A DNA stretch of 64,000 nucleotides, taken from Brasenia schreberi (lineage: Eukaryota > Streptophyta > Magnoliopsida > Nymphaeales > Cabombaceae). Made by a program: the position numbers and the translations under genes. The notes under the pieces were generated by a model that was not told the origin of the DNA, ran no database searches, and was given only the letters and a program-made list of their open reading frames with translations. The stretch covers positions 2,472,501-2,536,500 of the forward strand of contig JAYKKT010000047.1 in NCBI GenBank assembly GCA_036023115.1. The letters run 5' to 3'. The stretch's first letter is position 1. Each line of letters begins with the position of its first letter. Positions 59,036 through 64,000 of the stretch are shown one piece after another.

Positions 59036-59947
59036 CATTACCAGCACTAATTCTAAATTCATGTGGATATAGCATGTCCTAGTAACCTAGCACTAATTCT
59101 AATGAGTATTCTTCTACCTTTTTAATACTTTCAAAATCTAGTTTTTCATACCTTCTTAAAGTTTTTTCTTTCAATATGTTCAAACCACCTTAAAAGAGGA
59201 GACGAATAAAATACTGAAGAAAACGTTAGTTAGCAACACGCTACCAAGTTGTATAAGTCTACTTAAAATAAAGTTTATACATAATGGTGAGTTATAGAAT
59301 TAACTCGATCATTATCCTCACCAAAAAGATATTATCTCTCTTAAGCCTCTCAGAGACTTTGCTTCTCATCATGCTCTTAAAGAAATTGCCATGACGAAGT
59401 AATTGTCTCGATTTTGTTCGATGGAAACCGCTGACTAATTCACACTCTCTTCTTTAAGGCCATACTTAAGGAAGACAATTCTCATAAGTAATACATTTAA
59501 AAGAAAAAAGAAGAAGAAAGAAGAATACTAGCTATAACCTAGTTCCTATCGAACCCAAATTTTATTGCAAGCTTTTAGACTCGGGTCGTAATTTATGTCT
59601 GACAAATTCAAGCCACATTAACAGGTCTTGATATTAAAAGATGGGTTAACGATGGTTGAATTCAAGTCGGGTCATAGAGAGCAGATCGATTGTCTTGCCT
59701 TGATATTAAAAGATGGTTAACGATAATATTTAGTAAAAGAATAGGAAACCCATAATGTGTAAGCAAACGCTCTAAAAGTTCCACACATCACACTCAAACC
59801 TTTTAAAAAAAATAATTCAAAAATAAAAGATAGAGAGATCCCCACTAAAAACGTGCCGTCATTACGCAACATCTCATATTTGACCATCTCTCTCTCTCTC
59901 AGCAACTTCCTTTTTCTGTCTTCAACCGCCACTCTCTCTGTAATTTG
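59036..59947. other. Intergenic DNA upstream of the ZAT gene
   Basis: No gene seen; 'gatattaaaagatggttaacgat' -like words occur twice (59630 and 59700). Confidence 0.5.
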
Positions 59948-59954
59948 TATAAAT
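59948..59954 (+). promoter_or_regulatory. TATA box of the ZAT-type gene
   Basis: TATAAAT lies 110 bases before the ATG. The leader contains a (CT)n tract at about 59990-60007. Confidence 0.55.
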
Positions 59955-60057
59955 CGTCACTCTCTTCCTCACCCACACAATTCAGATAACTCTCTCTCTC
60001 TCTCTCAGCACGATTTCACGTAAGCTTCGTCCCCCTTTCTATAATTTAGACGCTACC

Positions 60058-60651
60058 ATGGCTGCTCTGGAAGCTCTCTCGCTTCCCGACGACCATAGTC
60101 GATTCCCATCACCACCATCGGCGGCCACCACCACAACAATTTCAGACGAGTCCTCTCTGCCGTTCGATTCATGGAAGAAGGGCAAGCGTTCGAAGCGTCT
60201 CAGATCAGAGGACGAGTACCTCGCCCTCTGCCTTGTGATGCTCGCGAATTCCGGCCAGTCATCCGCACCACCGTCATCAACCGCAGCATCGCAACCATCC
60301 ATCTCCTACCGATGCTCGGTCTGCGACAAGGCCTTCCCTTCCTACCAAGCCCTGGGAGGCCACAAGGCCAGCCACAAGAAGACTGGGTGCGGCGAGTCAA
60401 CGAACCAACCTGCTGAACGCACTAAGTTGGCTAAGGTCCACCAGTGCTCGGTCTGCGCCAAGCTCTTCCCCACGGGCCAGGCTCTCGGTGGCCACAAGAG
60501 GTGCCATTGGGATGGTGGTCACGCCAACAACTCCGACTCGGCGCACTCGGCCCACTATCCCAAGGAGCCACAGTTCGACTTGAACCTACCCGCCCAGCCC
60601 AGTGATGATGAAGTCACGAGCCCGCTCACCAACAAGACCCACTTAACATGA
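60058..60651 (+). CDS. Two-finger C2H2 zinc-finger repressor (ZAT/C1-2i type)
   Basis: Such proteins are nuclear, stress-induced transcriptional repressors (ZAT10/STZ-like group). The 197-residue, intronless protein shows the full set of family motifs in order: a basic cluster [10 protein letters not shown] (40-49, probable nuclear signal), an L-box [12 protein letters not shown] (51-62), finger 1 (C86, C89, H102, H106) and finger 2 (C130, C133, H146, H150), both with the plant QALGGH signature, and a C-terminal EAR repression motif DLNLP (174-178). The start is the first ATG after the CT-rich leader. The coding part is much richer in GC than its surroundings. The protein is somewhat shorter than ZAT10 (about 227). 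The exact orthologue is not assigned. Confidence 0.95.
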   Translation: MAALEALSLPDDHSRFPSPPSAATTTTISDESSLPFDSWKKGKRSKRLRSEDEYLALCLVMLANSGQSSAPPSSTAASQPSISYRCSVCDKAFPSYQALGGHKASHKKTGCGESTNQPAERTKLAKVHQCSVCAKLFPTGQALGGHKRCHWDGGHANNSDSAHSAHYPKEPQFDLNLPAQPSDDEVTSPLTNKTHLT

Positions 60652-60737
60652 ATACTCTCGTCTCACACATAGCTTACTGTTCCTCCTACAAATACGTACT
60701 TAAATTCTTTTGATTTGTTTATATGAATCAATAATAC

Positions 60738-60836
60738 AACAATTAAGTCTTTTATTATAGAGGCGCTACATAAATTCTTTGTTTCGTAGATCATTCTTTA
60801 TTGTTTCTAACACTTTTGTGGTGGTCTTCTTCCTCG
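60738..60836 (-). mobile_element. RTE-type LINE tail in the 3' region of the ZAT gene
   Basis: 'aacaattaagtcttttatta' and 'atcattctttattgtttcta' match the tail at 24803-24960, with an internal deletion. It starts about 90 bases after the stop codon and may be part of the 3' UTR. Confidence 0.65.
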
Positions 60837-61979
60837 TTTGTTATCTTGTATCTTCTTGTGAATTCATCTTTTAAAAAAAAGAAAGATTGGTTAAAGAAAG
60901 ATTGGTTTCTGTTCATTTTTAGTTTTTCTTTGTTACAAGGGAAGGCCAAAGAAATAAACACACATGCACCCCACCAGCAGCAATGGCACTAGAACACCTT
61001 GTCGTTGAACTATTGCTCTTGATGCATTTATAGTTTTGTTCGTCTGGATGGGATTAAAAAGCTACTTAAATCAAACCAAACTAAGCCTTATCACATTTAA
61101 GTCGAAAAATATAAATAGTTAAGGCGGTTTAATTTTACGCAAGTCGATTCTCGTCGGCCGGCTAAAGGAACCAAGCTGCTTGTAGATTGGCTCGGTTTGA
61201 CTCGTTACTTATATGAGTATAGCTTTTCCAAGTTTGATTCTCATATCGTTGGTGTTGTGAATTGTGTTGCATTGCTTGCTTCTTTAAGACTCCGAGAAGA
61301 CCAAAAGGAAGTAATCGTGTTGTTAGAGTGAAGAAGACGGGACATGGCGTGTGTGTCAAGCGTGTGTTGACAAAACTAGACGGATTGCAGATAACCACGA
61401 GTCCGGTAGTGTGCTCCACGGCTCTCTCAATTTTGTGGGGCTTCGATGACACAATTATTATGAATTATTATGAAGTAGTTGCTTGTGTCTTATAGTTTTA
61501 GCTCCTTTGACATCATGAATGTATGAATCCATTTTTGTCAAAAAGACATTATATTATATAGTATATATATATATATATAAAGAGAGAGACAAAGACAGAG
61601 AGATAGTGGTTTATATTCAAACTTATTCATGTTTAAATCCACTCAAAAATCTCTATCGTTTGATCAAGACGATCAACAGTAAAAAATTGAATTTAAAAGT
61701 GAAATGTATTATTGTATATTGAATGTGAAGTATAAAAAGTACAATGATAAATTTTGCTTTTTAAATTCAAATATCTAACTCCACCCATGTAAGGGATCAC
61801 CCTTGCATTACCGGTCTCAAGCCTGGATAAAGAAGGGGGTTGTGTTAGGTTTCTGACAGCCAGCGTAAAACTTCGTCAGATTTTTATAACATGGATTACA
61901 AAAATTATGAGCATTGCTTTGTGGCGTTCCCGTTTAGCGACGTGCTGCAGAGACCGAATACAGTAATAAGTAAGCAAGG
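60837..61979. other. Intergenic DNA, no gene seen
   Basis: A LINE-tail-like piece at 61074-61105; a TA/GA tract at 61561-61590 followed by the microsatellite-headed body to about 61770. Confidence 0.5.
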
Positions 61980-62150
61980 GCTACTACATTTTCGTCTGAA
62001 TGTAGTGAATCAATTGCAGAGAGGGTTCCCACATCATGGACTGGTATGGGTAAAGAAGTAAGTCCTGCTACATTGCCACCCGAATGTAATGAAAAATTTT
62101 CAGAGAGGGTCTCCGCATTTTGATTATGGACGGATGTAGGGTGTAAGGAA
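61980..62150 (+). repeat. Imperfect tandem repeat (2 units of about 90 bases) at the LINE 5' end
   Basis: Unit 1 reads SSECSESIAERVP...GKEVSP and unit 2 PPECNEKFSERVS...CKEASP in the same frame. Unit 2 has an internal stop. Confidence 0.7.
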
Positions 62151-62159
62151 GCTAGTCCT

Positions 62160-64000
62160 AGATAATAAGATTCGTATTGGTTCTTAGAATATCGGAACAT
62201 TATCTGGTAAGCTAATGGAGGTGATAGATACTATGATTCGGAGAAAGATTCATATTCTATGTTTACAAGAGACAAAATGGGTTGGAGAAAAGCAAAGGAT
62301 ATAGAGGATACATGTTTTAAATTATGGTATTCAGGTAAAGAAAATGCTCGAAACGGAGTTGGTATTATCATAAATAAAGATTTAAAGGATAGTGTAGTAG
62401 ACATACAACGATATGGTGACCGAATGATGACTTTGAAATTAGTGTCTGGATCAGAGTTTTTGAATATAGTTTGTGCTTACGCACCCCAAGTAGGACTAAA
62501 AGATAGTATAAAGACAACTTTTTGGGAACAGTTAGATAAGGTGATTCAAAAGATTCCATAAAGAGAGGTGATTTGTTTAGGAAGAGACTTAAATGGACAT
62601 GTCGGTAAAGAGGCATTAGGATATCAAGGAATTCATGGAAACTTTGGTTTTGGGGATATAAATGAGGAAGGTAGGGAGATTTTAAATTTTGCTATGGCAT
62701 TTGATCTCCTTATAGTCAAAACAATCTTCAAAAAACTAGATGAACATTTAATTACTTATAAAAATAGCTTATCACAAACACAATTTGATTACTTTATTTG
62801 TAGAAAAAAAGATAGAGCGTGTTGTAAAGATTGCAAGGTAATTCTAGGAGAAAGCTTAACCACCCAACATCGACTTTTAGTTATGGATTTACAAATAAAA
62901 AAATGGACAAAGAAGAAAAGAGTGCGTCGAGTTATTCAGACTAAATGGTGAAACTTGAAAAGCGAGAAAGAAGATATATTTTAAAAGAAAGTCTTTCAAG
63001 GAGATGTTTGGAATTATGTTGGTATACCCTATGATATGTGAAATAATATGGATATACATATTAGGAAAGTGGCAAAAGATGTATTAGGTATATCTAAGGG
63101 AGGTGTACCAGCACAAAAAGAAGCATGGTGGTGGAGTAAAGTAGTGCAAAATAAAATCAAGGCAAAGAGGGCATGTTACAAATTACATTATGATAAGAAA
63201 ACTAGTGAAACTTTGGAGGCTTATAAAAAAGCAAAGAAGGAAGCGAAAAAGGTTGTGAGTGAAGCAAAAGCTAAAATTTGGAAGGAATTATATAAAAAAA
63301 CTCAACTCAAAAGAGGGTGAAAGAGATATTTTTAGGATAGTTAGAGCTAGAGAAAAGAAAACTAAATATCTTAATTATGTTAGATGCATCAAATATGAGG
63401 ATGAAAAAATTCTAGTGGCAAATGATAATATAAGAAATAGATGGAAAAACTATTTTTATAAGCTTTTTAATGAAAATAAAGATGTTAGTATTAGCTTAGG
63501 AGAGTTAGCCAAATCAGAAAAATATATAAACCACAATTTCTACCGACATATTCAAAAGAATGAAGTCAAAGAAACTCTTAAACATATGAAGGGTGGTAAA
63601 TCGGTAGGACCAGATAATATTCCTATAGAAGTTTGGAAAATACTAGGAGAAATATAAATCACTTGGCTCACAAGACTATTTAATGAAATATGGAAAAACC
63701 AAAAGATACTCGAGGAATGGAGAGCAAGTACACTTATACCCATATATAAGAACAAGGGAGATATTCAAAATTGTGTGAATTATTGAGGTATCAAGTTAAT
63801 GAGCCATACTATGAAATTGTGGGAAAGAATTATCGAACGTAGGTTAAGACAAGTATCAAGTATAACAGAGAACCAATCTGGATTTATGCCAGGCAGATCT
63901 ACTATTGAAGCGATTTACCTTTTGAGATGTCTTATGAAACATTTCAGAGCAAAAAAGAAAGATCTTCATGTGATATTTATTGATCTAGAAAAAGCTTACG
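62160..64000 (+). pseudogene. Defective RTE-type LINE (endonuclease to RT), cut by the window end
   Basis: The reading order is an APE-type endonuclease start (IGS*NIGTLSGKLMEVID; the usual Trp is a stop), CLQETKWVGEKAK (62250), AYAPQVG (62480), DLNGHVGKEALG (62590), QFDYFICRKKDR (62780), HRLLVMDLQIKKWTKKKR (62870), a linker with EAWWWSKVVQNKIKAKR (63120), and RT motifs KGGKSVGPDNIPIEVWK (63590), LIPIYKNKGD (63735), SGFMPGRSTIEAI (63880) and HVIFIDLEKAY (63970). Stops after KIP (62559), TKW (62949) and KLKRG-type QLKRG (63318), and a frameshift near 63320, make it non-functional. The rest lies beyond 64000. Confidence 0.9.

Overview
The window reads as nuclear DNA of a flowering plant. It is AT-rich and TE-rich, crowded with (TA)n, (GA)n and (TG)n microsatellites, and its few genes are spliced plant-specific families with consensus GT-AG introns. 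The species cannot be named from the sequence.

Four protein-coding loci can be supported. (1) 5972-8653 (+): a three-exon HOOKLESS1-like N-acetyltransferase of 405 residues. (2) 22091-24601 (-): an intact FAR1-RELATED SEQUENCE (FRS) protein with FAR1 DNA-binding, MULE-transposase-derived, SWIM and zinc-knuckle modules; two further open exons (20775-20867 and 21324-21487) lie downstream and are phase-compatible with it. (3) 41537-46172 (-): a four-exon NPH3/RPT2-like BTB protein of 627 residues. (4) 60058-60651 (+): an intronless two-finger C2H2 (ZAT-type) repressor with L-box and EAR motifs. They do not form a cluster. HLS1-like, FRS and NPH3-like families all belong broadly to light and hormone signalling, but that is probably coincidental.

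Layout: 1-5.4 kb is AT-rich intergenic DNA with a possible plant-mobile-domain relic. 5.4-8.7 kb is the HLS1-like gene with its promoter. 9-20 kb is repeats: hAT-like fragments, SINE-like and LINE-tail pieces, MITEs in TA tracts and a GC-rich island. 20.8-24.6 kb is the FRS locus. 24.8-25.4 kb is an internally deleted RTE-type LINE. 26-32.9 kb is a tandem duplication of an approximately 1.9 kb unit; each copy then received an hAT-type element at a different site, and one of those was later hit by a LINE. 37.5-39 kb is a decayed Copia pol fragment. 41.5-46.2 kb is the NPH3-like gene. 47.7-59 kb is again repeats and compound microsatellites. 60 kb is the ZAT gene. 62.1 kb to the end is a defective RTE-type LINE (endonuclease to mid reverse transcriptase) cut by the window edge.

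No rRNA, genuine tRNA gene, CRISPR array or bacterial-type operon was seen. The most informative structures are the layered insertion history at 26-32.9 kb, where paralogous empty sites prove target-site duplications; extremely short LINE-tail insertions with long duplications; a MITE-like family sitting in TA microsatellites; and the possible C-terminal extension of the FRS protein. All gene calls rest on remembered family sequences and reading-frame or splice logic, not on database searches.
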